A stretch of DNA of 64,000 bases, from assembly GCA_030272155.1 (NCBI GenBank), contig CP126198.1:496001-560000 (forward strand), read 5' to 3'. Made by a program: the position numbers and the translations under genes. Below the pieces are notes generated by a model that did not search any database, was not told where the DNA came from, and worked only from the letters and a program-made list of their open reading frames with translations. Positions 43,873 to 57,107 of the stretch are shown here, piece by piece; positions within the stretch are counted from its first letter, which is position 1; the number at the start of each line of letters is the position of its first letter. This DNA comes from Tetradesmus obliquus. Its lineage: Eukaryota; Chlorophyta; Chlorophyceae; Sphaeropleales; Scenedesmaceae.

Positions 43873-46260
43873 GTGTTACAGCACCAGAAAAGCTGTAACA
43901 AAAGCACTATATGCGTATCTCGACGCCACAGTAAAGCTGCAGTCAGGAACACCTCGATGGTGGTCGCCCTCGGCACTGGTGACTGGCCACTGCCTGCTGT
44001 CACTGCACAATGTGCATGCATGTGAAGGCTTGCAGGGCACGACTGTAAACACCAAACAGCAAACGCATCATGCACAAAGACAAATGCTGATGCAGTGCTT
44101 TGATGCTCAGCAGCAGCTTCTGTGCAGAATACGCATGCGTAGAAGCAGTGGCCACTCCCCATGGGGACAAAACACAGATAAGTTGACAAGAACACATTGA
44201 CAACATTGCAGTCCTACCACTGGTACCGGGCATGCCTATGTCAGTAGCACACGCAATTGCAATATCTGTGCATCCTGCTGCAAGCAGTGCCAGCAAAGCA
44301 ATGCAGCAGTGGGCTGCCATCACAGCTGCGTTCAACCATCTGCCGAAGACACCATGTCTATTTCAACAGCTGTTGATCGCACACTGTTTCCTGCCCAGCA
44401 TGCAGCAACAGCGAGTTTGCACGCCGCCACCGCCCGCATTGATCACAAGTGTAGCAGTTGTCTTCACCCCTGCAGCAGTGCAGCAGAAACAGAGCAGTTG
44501 CACTTGATACGTGCAGGCTGCAGCGTAGGACGTGGCACTTGCTGAGGTTGGCCCTATGCCAAACAGGGTTTGGGCCAGCAGGTGCGTGCGTGCCGATTGG
44601 CGCCCGCCACCTACTTGCCACGCTCAAGAGCAAGAGCCTGCGTCCTGGGCGCCAACCCAATCGCTGCCGCTGCACTACACATACGAGGCAGACTGCTTGC
44701 ACTGGCATTTACCGTCTTGAAGCTCACCAGAAAGTGCACCAGCCATGCCAAGCTGCCAGCTGGTTGCTTGCTGTGTCCCCTGCTGCCTGCCCGTGCAAGC
44801 TTCCTGCCAATTCATCACAAACGCAATCTCTCAGCAGCAGGTTTGCCGCTGCACCAAATCCAGCGGCCCCACGCTTACTGCAATCAAGTGTGAGAGAAGC
44901 AGACAGCAGCAGCCGGATGGGTGGTGCGCACTCCACACTGCGGGCATGGCAAGGCGTGAAGTCACAGGTATGTTCTACATCATGCACCTGCTGGCCTGCT
45001 GGGCATGTTGTCTGCTGCCTGCGTTGTGGTTCATGTACGCATTGCAAAAAATGCCAAGTGTGCGGCAGCAGCATGCTCCAAGTAGGAAGAGCTGTCACTT
45101 TATGACAGCAGCAGCAGCAGCAGTAACGTGTTATGTTTTACGAGCATAACTCCGACCCACCTGTGATGCTGGGAATCAAACAGCTGTTAGGAGCCTGCAA
45201 ACAGCAACATCAGCACATGTGATGCACAACTGCACCTGTGGACAACCTGCACGCACACAGCCCTGCGAAGCTAGCATAGCATGGCTAATATAGCTGTACA
45301 TGGAACTGATCCTGATCTGGTGAATGTTTGTTCTTTTCTGCAACGGTACTGCTGCAATGCTGCGACTGTTGCTGCTGCTGCTGCTATGCCACAGTGAGCT
45401 GGGCGCCGGCTGTCGTTCCAACCGCTGCTGATCTGCCTGTAAGTGGCTTACCATGGCTGTGATGTAGAACGATGATCACCTTGCCGCGCCAGGCGCTTCA
45501 AACAGTGTATGATGTCCTGCAGGATATCTGCAAAGCTGCCTACTGCTGCACAGACTGCTGCAGCTCAATGAGCAGGCATCCGTAGCCACCTGAATACTCA
45601 ATGCTCGCATTGATATGTTGTGATTCATGTTCACTGTTCGCGAAGGGCTCTGCCAGCGGACACAAGCTCGTAGCCTGTTTCAGGCCTACGCACTACCTGC
45701 ACAGCAGCTGCGGTGCGCGACAGGGGTGCGATCACTCGTTTGCTTCTGTAGTAATCAATGCAACTGTTGTCTGCAGCTGTTTACTTGCCAGTCGACGATC
45801 ACTCCACGGGCGTTTGCCACCTGCCGTTTTGTATTGTAACACATGACACGCCTGGCAGCACCGCACAATGGGACTATCTCGACAAGTGAACGAAAAAGTT
45901 GTGGATTGAAACGATCTAGTGGTGAGGCTGGTGTTTCAGCAGTGCGGGGAAACTGCGCAACACTGTGGTGACATGCTGATCTTCGCTGTGAGGCACTATC
46001 GTGCCCATTATACACATTTACCAAGTATTCTAGTGTATGTTTCATTTGTTTGCAGTCTTATATTGCTGTGCATTGTCGAGGTGGTGCTGACCTGACCACG
46101 GCAAACCCTACAGCAAGTTCAGCTGCCGTGCTGGCTGCCAAATCCCACAATATGTGCGGCATACATGCATGACCATCTACTTGGGGCATCTCATGCTGGT
46201 AGCGTGTCATATATGAGCATGTATCGTCTCAGCAGCAGCAGATGTCCAGTTGCTGTCAGG

Positions 46261-46343
46261 CTGGACATGCGACTGGACGTGCACACACACCACCTGGACA
46301 CGATTTGGTGCAACTGGACATGCCTGGACATGCAACTGGACAT
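46261..46343. repeat. Second CTGGAC motif cluster
   Basis: Six copies of CTGGACA/CTGGACG begin at 46261, 46273, 46294, 46314, 46324 and 46336. The element resembles the cluster at 43751-43872, about 2.4 kb away. Confidence 0.6.
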
Positions 46344-46940
46344 CTCGGTGACCATAGTGCAACTGAATGGGGTCACTGTCACAGGTGTGGGCTCAGCCAG
46401 GGCAGTGTCCAGGCATGGGCCCACACTGCAAAAGGCATGAGCCGAGAATTCCATACAGTTGTGAAGCATCATTAAGCACAAGCAGCTGATACACATGCTC
46501 ACTTCCAAGAGTCGGTACTGAGGATTGTGCAGTTTAAAAACTAGTGGCATGCTGTGCTAGGACTGCAGTGTCCTGCAGCTGCAAAGGTCTCCATTGTCTT
46601 GCTTGTTGCATCAGGACGCACATCCTATTGCATGTGGCAGTTTTAGCTGTGTTGCCAGCTACATCATTCCCGGCTATGCCAGCTCCAGTTACGCCAGTGG
46701 CGGTGACGCCAGCTCCAGCTACGCCCTTGTGTGCACGTTGAAGGGTGTAACCACCACCAGCGTATCCTTGCCCGGCGGTGCATACCTGCAGCACATGATA
46801 AACCACGCAGGCAGCCAGGTGTATACGTCAGCAACGGTAGGATAAGGGGTTGAGGCTACTGGTGATGCCGATCAGCTGGACCACCACTGGAGGTGGCTTT
46901 TCGTGAGCCCTCCCTGGCAGCATGAGACACCCGGGACAGC

Positions 46941-49900
46941 CTACTTGGAGCGCCAGGAGCCTTCGGGCAGGGGGAATTCTGGACCAGCATTGCTTGCAGG
47001 TGAACGGTTGTGCATTTACCATGCCTAATCTGTCATATTACACCTATCCATGTGACTTAGTATGACTGAAAGCTGAACTCCGTACCTGTGGTGCATGAAG
47101 GCGCTGTCCACTACAGGCTGCTGGCCCTGGGTAGAGAGATGGTACTCCTCAAAAGTTGGATAGTCGCCGTCGTCAAATGTTGCGCCAGCGCTGGTTTTCA
47201 CCCTGGTGGCAGCAGCGACAGCAGCAGCAGCAGCAGCAGCAGTGAAATTTTACGCCAAGCCAGAAGGTCAAGTGTGTCAGATGCGTTGTGCTCATCAGTA
47301 ACACATAAATTTCAATGCGTCGTGTTGCATCACACCGATGCCGTGGCTGTCACAGCACAGGCCCTGGGGCTCCGCCACAGCTCACAAGTGCTCGTCAATA
47401 GAGCTTTGGGCACAGCGTCCCTTGGAACACATACCTCGCAAAGTTCCACATGACGGTGTAACTGCCCCTGCTGGCTGAAATCCATCGCTCGCAATCAGAC
47501 TCGCTGTTGCTCTCTGTCACCCATGGAAAGTTGGCGTTCGTAAAGGCATAGCCAGCCAGGCCAGCCGCCGCCTCGTCATCTGGCGTCAGGCGCAGCAGGC
47601 GCATGTTTAGGGGGGCTTGTGCGCCCGGGCCAGTAAAGGCACTCCGAGGAACACCTGCGCAGCACATGAATCACACCGCTTAGTACAACATGCTGCTTGT
47701 AGCTGCCGCATATGGTCGGGAAACACTGGTTTCAAGAGCAGTCCACGTGGCGTGCCCCTGTTGCAAGTTGGAGCTCTGGGGGTGGCTGTCACTGCTGTTT
47801 GCACGGCAGTGGAAGTGTAGCACAGTAAGGAGTTTAGGGTGAACTGTTGTGACACTGCCACCGTTGCAAGTTGTGCGGTCCCTTCATGCAACGCAGCATG
47901 CAACACACAGATAGATGCATCCCTCAGAATGTCCGAGTTTGCCTTAGTGGTCAATGACACGTGAAATGACTGCTGTTTGCTGCTGCTGCTGCAGGCAGCG
48001 TGGCTGCAGTGGCTTGCGAGGTCTTGCAAAAGCAGTTGCTGCCTGCCGCTTGATAGGCACACTCGATTGAGGTCTTATATCTGCCATCACATCACACGCC
48101 TCACCTTCAGTTACAGCGCCAATGACCAGCAGGTGGTCATCAGTGGTGGCCAGGATCCAGCTGCTGTCATAGGTGATGTCGATGGCAGTGATGGGCTTGC
48201 CGATCCCAGGAATGATCTTCTGGGCCTGCATGAGTCAGCAGAACAGTCAAACCAGTCAACGTTTACAGCGGGGTTGACCAATGTGAGTCCGTGCACGGAC
48301 TACTGCGGCTGGGCATGGGATGCTCTAAACACAAGTTGGTAATCTGCACTGCCTGACCTCATACGCACCGAGACCAATCACACCAATCACACTATAGCTA
48401 CACCTGTGGGCTGAATCAGGCTGGAGACAGTTATGTAGTGATGCAGTGACAAGTTCTGCAAGCCATGCAGTGCAGCAAGTGCAACTTACCTTTGTTAACT
48501 TGCCAGCCTTGTACAGGCTGATCTTGCCATCAGCGCTGCCAACCACCACGTGGCCCTCCCCACTGGTAGCCAAGCATTTGAAGTTGTAGCCCCTGCCGTA
48601 TTCCCGTCCGTCTATCCACTCAACAATGCCCTCCTGCGTCCTGATGTCCCACATGGACAGCCTGTTGCGGTCCAGGCCTAGGAGGTATGGAGAGTCACTC
48701 AGCTGGGCAGCCTTGCTCGGTGTGCAGATGCGCGCCTGCATGAACAAAACAACAACCAATGGGTGTGTTGCCGGTGTCAACAGCCGGTGTGTGGTTCAGG
48801 GTAAAGGGCATACTGTTGATAGCATGGGCAGCACGGAGCATTGGCGTGCAGCATAAATTAGATCAAAGGTCCCCACATTGTGTTCAGCAACAGGTCAGCT
48901 TCTCATGGTAGGAGGCGTGGAGTTGCATGAGGTGTCCTTATCACCACACACGTCCCCTTCCTCAACTTGCGCGGGTGTTGAGTGTGGATACACCACGCAT
49001 AGCTCAATCATTCATTCCTTCAGCTTCGCCTCACCTGGGACACCTCCACGCCATTTTTGGGGTTAGGTTTTGGGTTGAGGATTGTTAAACCTAAAACCTA
49101 AACCCTGGTTGGATCAAAGGTCTCTCATTGTGTTCAGCAACACGTCAGCTTCGCCTCACCTGCGACACCTCCACGTCACCTTTGGTGAAGTCCAGTGTCC
49201 TCACGATGGTCTCCCTCTCCAGGTCGCCCACAAACATCTTGGTGGATGCAGCGCTTGAGCGGCTGCTGCGGTCACTCAGCATGAGCATGCTGGCCTCAGA
49301 GCTGCCCAGGATGGCTTGGCCACAGGTGAGCGGAGTGCTGTACATGGCTGGCAACGTGAAGCTCACAGTGCTGCCTGCAGTGCACAATGCACAACAGCAC
49401 CAAGTGAGCAAGCTATCGTGTAAATGCACAGCCAGTGTCTAGAAAGCTGGGCGTAGATCATTGCCGCATGACATGATGTTGACGCAATTGGTGATATACC
49501 AGGCTACTTGCAACAGGCTAGCCCTTCACCCTAATCATCAGCTAGCCATCTATCTTTGAGATGCATGTTAATCATGCAAGTACTTGTATCGATGAAGTTG
49601 GTTGTCAGCAGGGCCTATTGGGTTGGACACAGATGTGTGTTGTATGGTGCAGTGCCAGGCTGGGCCTGACAGTGCCACTGTCCATTGGTACAGTGGCGAC
49701 ATTCAGCAGCAGAACCGCTGGCCCTGCTATGCACCTTGTGCGCAGCAGCACAGCAAGGGTCCGCAATTGGTGACGCAATTGACTCAACTATAGGTGTCTG
49801 CCACTTTCATGCTGGCCCGTATCGTGCCAGGCAGCAACACAACTGCCAGCAGCACAGTACCACAGCGGTCCAGTCCATCACCTCACAGCACTGTAAACAT

Positions 49901-51213
49901 CTGCATTGTCATCATCACGTCAGTTAGATACAAGTGCACAACCCCCTGGTGCACAAACACTCCTGCATATACCAGCAACGATGCGGGCTTGTCATATCCA
50001 TGTTGAACCGCACCTGAGCTCAGGAAGCCTCCCTTGTGGAGGGGCGTGTTGCTCATCACATCAAACTGGAAGGTCCCGTTCCTCAGCAGGTACGAGTTGC
50101 TGTTGGCCCCCATGACAACGTCACCAAAGCTGCTGTGAGGCGACGTGTAGCCTGCAGCCTCCTGCATGGCCTGCACCAGCTCTTCTGAAGCGCCGTCTTG
50201 CAGATTGCCAGTCTGTAAACAGAGGCCAAAATGACAATGGCAGTCAGTTGCTTAGCTCGCGCGCCAGAATATGGCAGTGATGCTCAAAGTGCAGTGATGA
50301 GGATGCCAATGTGATTAAGTGAGTGCAACTGCTTGCAAGCCATGGTATGGTATGTGCCGTGGCTGCATGTTAAGCTTCAACCATGCACGTGGTGTTGGGG
50401 GTCTGTATGTCTCAACGAGTGCTGCACTGCTCACCTGCAGCTTTGCGACAAAGGCGTGGTAGGCCTCCGTGTGAGGAGCAAACTTCAGCGCCCACAAGAT
50501 GTCTTCATGGAAAAATGTGACAATACGGGCTGATGGGTACGTTGTGTAGTGCATCTTCACATCGACACTGACCGTCAGCTCCTCAGTGCTCTCCAGCACA
50601 ATGCGCAGCTTGAGTTTCACCTGGCTGCTGCGAAACAGGAGAATGCCCCACTCTTTGTAGGTGTCGAAGACTGTCGCGACAGACTCAGACACCAGTTGCG
50701 GCATCTGCTGCCCCCTGGCCAGCTTGTAGAGCCAGGTGCCTGGGCCCTGCACATCAGCAGACATGGGAGGTGAAGGGCGTGTGAACGTGACTGGTCAGCA
50801 GCTCATGAGCAGCAGCTAGGCTAGTAGCATTGGTGGTTGTGTCGCTGGCTGGTTGGCCAACAACACGGCATACTGTGCCTGACGCAGCTTGCTGCAGCAG
50901 CATGTAGCGCGTGTGCTGTCACAACTTGTGCCTTGAGAATACTTGCACTGCAATCGTGATGTCGCAGGGAGGCGCTGCTGCTGCTGCTGCACTGCCAGCC
51001 GGCAGCCCTATGGCATACAATGCTCCTGCTGCTACAGCCCAGTCTTGGGGTAAGCATTATAGGCTGCAAGCATTGACGCACTGTGGCACGCCTTGTGATC
51101 GAAGGCCAGCTGGCAAGTAGTGTGCACACTGCCCGTGACACACTCGTCCAACCACATCCCATATGGGTTGCATCCCACCTGGTACTCGTTGTTGATAGCT
51201 CCAATAGCATCCT
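46941..51213 (-). CDS. VID27: VID27-like protein (5' end unresolved)
   Basis: Eight exons join in phase: 50746-50435, 50212-50014, 49374-49160, 48735-48490, 48225-48105, 47654-47435, 47202-47086 and 46992-46941, about 493 residues to a TAG stop. A tentative small exon 51213-51181 (DAIGAINNEYQ) precedes them in phase; the start codon was not found. Family landmarks are the N-terminal PH-like part (GTWLYKLARG to DILWALKFA), then the VID27 propeller: LDRNRLSMWD, ATSGEGHVVVGSADGKISLY, PGIGKPITAIDITYDSSWIL and YTVMWNFAR. Yeast Vid27 was found in a screen for vacuolar import and degradation; its molecular role is unclear. The protein is probably cytosolic. The final exon (17 residues, EFPLPEGSWRSK) fits phase exactly. 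Confidence 0.85.
48906..49015 (+). repeat. Dispersed ~110-bp repeat, copy 2
   Basis: Partner of 34948-35058 in opposite orientation. It lies inside a VID27 intron, next to the duplicated exon tail. Confidence 0.75.
49061..49107. repeat. Interstitial telomere-like sequence
   Basis: A short stretch combines ggttaggttttgggtt with an inverted block aaacctaaaacctaaaccc. Both resemble the plant and algal TTTAGGG telomere unit in opposing orientation. It sits within the duplicated VID27 intron. Confidence 0.6.
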
Positions 51214-51392
51214 GCATGTGCCTTGTGATGACAACCATTTCCCTCAAGTTAGGTACAGCAAGCTATCGTTGATGGTGTAGCCCAGCGAAGAGTACACTTC
51301 AAGAGAAGTAGAGGCGATCGCTTTCGCAACAGCTCATGCTGCTCACGCCGTGACGAGTCGCCAAATCTCCGCCAAGCAGTGAACAGGCAGCA

Positions 51393-51400
51393 TATATAAG
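51393..51400 (+). promoter_or_regulatory. TATA-box-like element
   Basis: TATATAAG, a canonical plus-strand TATA box, lies 26-33 bases upstream of a short plus-strand frame at 51426. Being nearly palindromic it could also serve the minus-strand VID27 gene. Confidence 0.4.
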
Positions 51401-51425
51401 CAAGCTGAGACCTCGGCTCGCCGGG

Positions 51426-51533
51426 ATGAGAGCTGCAGCCGGATACGAGGTGCTGCCGGGATTAGGCTACGAACACCGGGAAGCCGGCACCAGCTGGAAG
51501 CTGCTTGCCGTCATCGTTGCCGCTTCTCTTTGA
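51426..51533 (+). CDS. Possible 35-residue micropeptide or first exon
   Basis: ATG to TGA frame with GC-rich codons coding MRAAAGYEVLPGLGYEHREA, then a hydrophobic end WKLLAVIVAASL. It lies directly downstream of a TATATAAG element. It could be a tail-anchored micropeptide or the first exon of an unrecognised plus-strand gene. No downstream exons were found. Weak evidence. Confidence 0.25.
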   Translation: MRAAAGYEVLPGLGYEHREAGTSWKLLAVIVAASL

Positions 51534-52599
51534 TAATGTCGGGTACAGGACTGAACCGCTTATAGCGACATGTCAAAGCACCATTTCTTGCAAACACGTG
51601 TTGCTGTGTGAAACTTTCGACTGTGCAGTGCTTGGATTGAGCGCTGGTGCGGCAGAGAGCAGCTGGTATAAAAGGGTTGTGACGTGCAGCTGGTGCAGTG
51701 CCAAAGAGCAAACCATAGCAGAAAGGGTTACAACGTGCATGCAAGTCATATATTACAAGCACATGCAACATAACGCGTACTCACATGGCGAGCGGGCTTG
51801 CATAGTCACTTTACAAACAGTTGCACTTCCACGAACAGAAATAACAATGTTTGGTGGTTTGAAACCACCAAGCAGCTGCATGCAGCTGTCTCCTCCCCAC
51901 CAAGGAGGCATGGGCACGCTCTGCACAGCAAGCACAGGCTGTCCTGCAAGCAATAACTGGTACTGCAGCTGCAGCTGCCAAACAACATGCATCACTGTGC
52001 ACTTTCACTGACATCAGCAGCCGCCACGTCAGCTTCTCCATACTAAGATCAATCACGAAGCACTTGTGACAGTGCATCCTATACCTGGCACTGCTATGTT
52101 ACAGCAGCGCAGAGCTTGATTCAACAGCTATTGAGAGGTTCATCAACCCTCCTATGCACGCTACGTGTCCTGCGGAGCACCTGCCAGCAGCGCAGCAAAG
52201 AATGCACCATGCAATGACAACACTGTGCGCTAGAATCTTTGGCGTTTGAAAGTCCCCATGCAGCTAAATACCAGCTGAGGCATGTCACGGTCCATGAATC
52301 AATGAGTCAAACAGGAATGCAGTCGTGCAAGAAAGCAGCACGCTGGGCCAGCAAGCAGTGATAACACTCTGCGCCCAGCAGAGTATATAGACTGCCAAAT
52401 ATACAAGTCACGCACCAACTCTTGCCACAAGGTGATGCGATCACAGCCTTTCCCTTCACATGGTGTCCACTACAGCAGCTGCCGCAACGCATGTACAGTT
52501 CGCCATGACAACATCACAGGCACCACAACCAGCCAGCATTGGTTTCAATGACTCACAATCACCCTCACTCGCTGCACCATTCTTTCAAATGCAACCCAC
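51534..52599. other. Intergenic region downstream of the Cys/Pro-rich gene
   Basis: This holds the 3' flank of the minus-strand glycoprotein gene. No gene, RNA or repeat was recognised. Confidence 0.45.
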
Positions 52600-55500
52600 T
52601 CAAGGCAAGGTGCCGGTTACTGCACCAGTTGACGCTCCGGGTTCTGGCACTGGTGTTGGCTCAGGTGTTGGTGCTGGTGTTGGCTCGGGTGCTGGTGTTG
52701 GTGTGGGCACTGGTGTAGGTGTTGGTGTGGGCTCGGGTGTGGGCTGCGGTGTGGGCTCCGGTGTTGGTGTCGGTGTTGGCTCTGGTGCTGGTGTCGGCTC
52801 TGGTGTTGGTGTGGGCTGCGGTGTGGCGTCCGGTGTTGGTGTAGGCTCCGGTGTTGGTGCTGGTGTGGGCTCTGGTGTTGGTGTTGGCGTGGGCTCCGGT
52901 GCTGACGTTGTTGTAGGCTCTGGTGTAGGCTCTGGTGCTTGTTCTGGTGTAGGCTCCGGTGTTGGTGTTGGTGTTGGCTCTGGCACTGGTGTTGGTGTTG
53001 GGGTGGGCTCTGGTGTAGGTGCTGGTGTGGGGTCTGGTGCTGGTGTTGGTGCAGGAGAGGGCACCACTGGCTGCTCAGTAACGGCATGTGTCACTGGAGG
53101 CTCTGGCGCGGGTGACGGCTGCTCAGTGACGGGAGGTGTCACTGGAGGCTCTGGCACGGGTGACGGCTGCTCAGTGACGGGAGGTGTCACTGGAGGCTCT
53201 GGCGCGGGTGACGGTTGCTCAGTGACGGGAGGTGTCACCGGAGGCTCTGGCGTGGGTGACGGCTGCTCTGTGATGAGAGACGTCACCGGAGTCTCCACAG
53301 TTGGTGCAGGGGACGGCTGCTCTGGCAGTGGTGGTGTGATGCCGGTAACGTCTAGGGATGGCGATGCAGCTGCAGGGGTGATGGTAGTGCTGATGCTGTC
53401 GGTAGTGCTGGGAACGTCTGCAGCAGGGCTTGGGATTGCTGGCGCATTTGAACCCTCCAACACAGGTGATGGTGACTCAGAGGGTGCTGGAGAGAGTGGG
53501 GCGTCAGATGGGGTTGTAGCGGTTGTGGTGGGTGAGGGTTCAGGGTTTGGCGAGGCAACAACACTAGCATCTGGCAGAGGCGGGCTGCTGTTGTTTTCTG
53601 TCTCGGTGGTGGTGTTGGGGGCTGTAACGTCCCCTGGTGCTGGAGAGAGTGCAGCGTCGCTGCTGTTGCCTGCTGGCACTGTTGCGTTGCGCAGTGCGTC
53701 CTCTAGCAGAGGGCTTGGCGATGCGTCTGTCGCATTGCCTCCTGCAAGCGTGGAGTTGTCAGGGCTAACAGTGCTGTTGTTTTCGGCCAGGGGCGCATCA
53801 GCCGGTGCAGGGCTGCTGCTGCACAGTACAAACACGCCGTTCTCGTAACACAGCGTGGGTGCTGGCGGCGACGTGCTGTTGGCACTGCTGTCTGTGGTGT
53901 TGGCGGCGGTGGTGGTGGATGAGCTGTTGCAAGGTGTGGTGGTCTGCGTACCATTTTGCTGCAGGAAACCATCCACACACGGCTCCAGGGGTGTATCGCT
54001 GCTCGTAGTGTTGAGGGCACCAGTAGAGTTGACTGGGAGTTGACCATCTGCAGTGCATGGCTCTTCTGTTCCGTTGACCAGCCTTGACCCATTGACGCAT
54101 GGGCTACTGCTGGTGTCGCCTGGAGCGTCGCTGCTGCTGCCCGTGTTGTTGCAGGGTATGCCATCTGCAGTAGTACCGTTCACACATGGCTCAAGCGTGC
54201 TACTGTTGTTGCTGTTGGTAGGGCTGGTGGTGGTGTTGCAGGGAAGGCCAGCTGCTGTGGTGCCGTTGATGCAAGGCTCCGCAGTAGTGCTGTTGTTCGT
54301 TGATGTGGCGTTGCATGGCTGTCCGTCTGCTGTGGTGCCATTCACGCACGGGAGTTGCACCACGCTGCTGACGTTGCAGGGCGAGCCATCTGCAGTGGTG
54401 CCGTTTACGCAAGGCACTGCGGTACTGCTGCTGTTGCAGGGTGACCCATCAGCTGCAGTGCCATTTATGCATGGTACGCTGCTGGCAGTGGCGTTGCATG
54501 GCAAGCCATCTGCTGTGGTGCCGTTGACGCAGGGACTGCTGCTGTTGGAGGTCGCATTGCACGGCACGCCGTCTGCTGTAGTGCCGTTGACACATGGGGC
54601 GGGGCTGCTGCTGCTGTTGCATGGCAGGCCATCTGTTGTGGTCCCATTCAGACACAGACTGCTGCTGTTGGATGTCACGTTGCAAGGCAGGCCATCTACT
54701 GTGGTGCCATTCACACATGGGCTGCTGCTGTTGCAGGGCAGGCCATCTGCTGTGGTTCCGTTGACACATGGGCTGCTGTTGTTTGATGTCACGTTGCATG
54801 GCAAGCCATCTGCTGTGGTTCCGTTGACACATGGGCTGCTGCTGTTTGATGTCACGTTGCATGGCAAGCCATCCGGCGTTGTCCCATTCACGCATGGCGG
54901 TTGGCTGCTGTTTGTGGGTGCGATGCTGCATGGCCAGCCTTGTGGAGTGGTGCCGTTCACGCATGGGATGCATGTAACGTTACTTGTGCCGTTCAAAATT
55001 GCGCCGACAGCTGGCTCCTGGATGCACCTCAGGGCAGCGTCTGTGTAATTGCAGGGCTCTCCGGTGCTTGTGTAGGTGCCATTTGGCATGCAAGGCCCCA
55101 AGTTGCGGCAAGCTGGCTCACTGATGATGGTGCCATTGGGCCGCAGCAGGCAGGGGTCCCTTGTCCTGCAAGCAGCAAGTCAAGCATCAGTCGAACATTT
55201 AAGTAGATGTTCGATGTACAGTTTTTGATACTGCATGTACCACTGTGGAACATCAGCTGCACATGTGCAATGGCACTGCACACACAAGCATCACCTGTTT
55301 AGACAGCAGCAACATTTAGACTGCAAGCGTGTGAGCTCTCCACCAGCAAACCTTCCGCCACACAACTACCCCCGTGCTCACCTGTTGAAGGTTGTGCCGT
55401 TCCTGCAAGTGACCACCACCTGCAGCGTGCCATTTATGCGCCGCTGCGTGCAGGGAGGCACGCTGGCATCACACGGCTCGCCAGACGCTGCATACGTGTT

Positions 55501-57070
55501 GTTGGGCAGGCAGAGGCCCAGCGCTGCACATGCTGCTGTGTCCACAACGGTGCGGTTGGCGGTCAGGGAGCAGGGGTCCAGCGCCCTGCAGGTGTGGCAG
55601 GCAGGTGGAAAGAGTTGGACAAAGAACAGAGGTATGTACCTGGTGCTTGGAGCTGCTGCTATGAAAGTAGAGGGGATACAGCATAGGGTTGTTCTGGTTG
55701 TAGCAGCATGCAGCCAGGAAGCCTGGTGCATGGGGGCATCCATGCAGCCTCAGCCGCCTACTGTTGGCTGTACCATGTGTGCAACCAACAGCGCAGCAAG
55801 AATGAAGCCTTGTGCTGAAGAACAGTCCAACTGATGCAGCCACTGCTGGCTTGCTCAAGCACATGTGACAACGCATCAGCCACCCAGCTGCCGATGTCAG
55901 CACACCCTCTCTCACCTGGTGAAGTTTGTGCCATTGCTGCAGGCAATGTTGACCAAGATTGACGCGTTGACCCGCGTGCTGCTGCAGTTGACCAGCTCCT
56001 GCTGCTGCTGCTGCGTGGCGTTGACCACACCCACAGTGCCGCCAGGCGGGGTGGTTGACCCAGCATCTGGGCTACGAGGCCTCTCCACTCCATACTCTAG
56101 CGCGTACAAGTCATCGCAGTTTGTGCCATCTGCATTGGTTCCATTCTCGCACGGATCATATACATCTCCCGGCGGGGTCCAGCCTGTTTCTGTATCCTCC
56201 ACAGCTGGCGTTGGCGGCGGAAGCTGCTGCTCATTGCGTGCGGTCAACTGATCCGCCAGAAGGTCAACGTCAGTAAAGTTGACCGGCGTGTAGATTTGAC
56301 CGCCACTGCCTGTTACGCTGCCGTCGGGGTTTGACTGAGGGGTCTGCTGTATGTATGGCGGACCTTCTGATGTTGTAAAGTTGTAAGGTAAGGCGCTGCT
56401 GTTGCCAGTCTGGTTCAGGTCGATTTTGCGCAGGTAGTCGTCAACAATTGATCCTACAGTGGTGGTGTTAGTTGGGTCTGCGGCAGCAGTCACAGAAGAA
56501 ATGGCAGTTACACAAAAGCGGCTGTGGTTAGTGCCAGGATGAGCAACAACCCATGTGCAGCTGCAGCAACTCGTCCAGCCTTGTATACGATGCATAGTAT
56601 GGTGACTAGGATTTGGCACTGCGAACATAGCAATGCTAGCACCACAAAGGCCACCTAAGGCAAATGAACCTACTATCACAAATAACATCATTCAAAGCTG
56701 TGTTATCTGCACAGCCAGCCTCAGATGGAAACTAACAGCCCCCGAGCTCCTCACAGTGCGGCATCACCTTCGGCTGATCCTGCTGCAGCACCTTCCTGCT
56801 GCTGCTGGAGCCTCCTGTAGGGACGAAAAAAGGTGGCCGGCAGCGCCTGTAGCTCCTCCTGGGCACCTGTTATAACAGCCTCATGTAACGCCCCTTGCTG
56901 CAGCAGCAGCCGCTGCACTTCCTGCAAGTGTTCCTGCAGGGCTTCCTGCAAGTTGCGGGACTGCAGCAGGCTGCGGCGGTGGCGCGCAAAGTTGGTGGTG
57001 GAGGCGCGGATGAGCGGTGCTACTGTGGAGGTGTTGGCAGCTGTCAGCACGCACGTGCGCTGCTTGACCT

Positions 57071-57107
<37 letters not shown>

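Larger units (their letters stand above)
43362..46940. other. Long gene-poor region
   Basis: About 3.6 kb between the KR-repeat gene and the VID27-like gene. It contains two CTGGAC-rich clusters (43751-43872 and 46261-46343), a short imperfect repeat of gccagctccagtac-type units near 46670-46730, and CAG runs. Several long frames on the plus strand (for example 44458-45105) show no motif or coding composition. No gene is supported. Confidence 0.45.
48858..49185 (-). repeat. VID27 exon 49374-49160 tail copies
   Basis: The exon end and donor (gtcagcttcgcctcacctgcgacacc region, 49141-49185) recurs as shorter copies near 49018-49050 and, for the flanking intron part (atcaaaggtc..attgtgttcagcaac), near 48862-48900. 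The dispersed repeat copy 2 is inserted between them. Confidence 0.7.

Noticed and set aside
44458-45105. 215-residue plus-strand frame
   Set aside because: It does not start at ATG, has no motif or repeat, and has composition like the surrounding non-coding DNA.
52460-53848. 462-residue plus-strand frame rich in Gly, Val and Ser
   Set aside because: It is the antisense shadow of the Pro-rich tail of the minus-strand glycoprotein, which has a signal-like start and consistent splice phases.
54053-55048. 331-residue plus-strand frame with [10 protein letters not shown] repeats
   Set aside because: Antisense of the [10 protein letters not shown] repeats; the repeats keep both strands open, but the Cys/sequon pattern and exon chain are on the minus strand.
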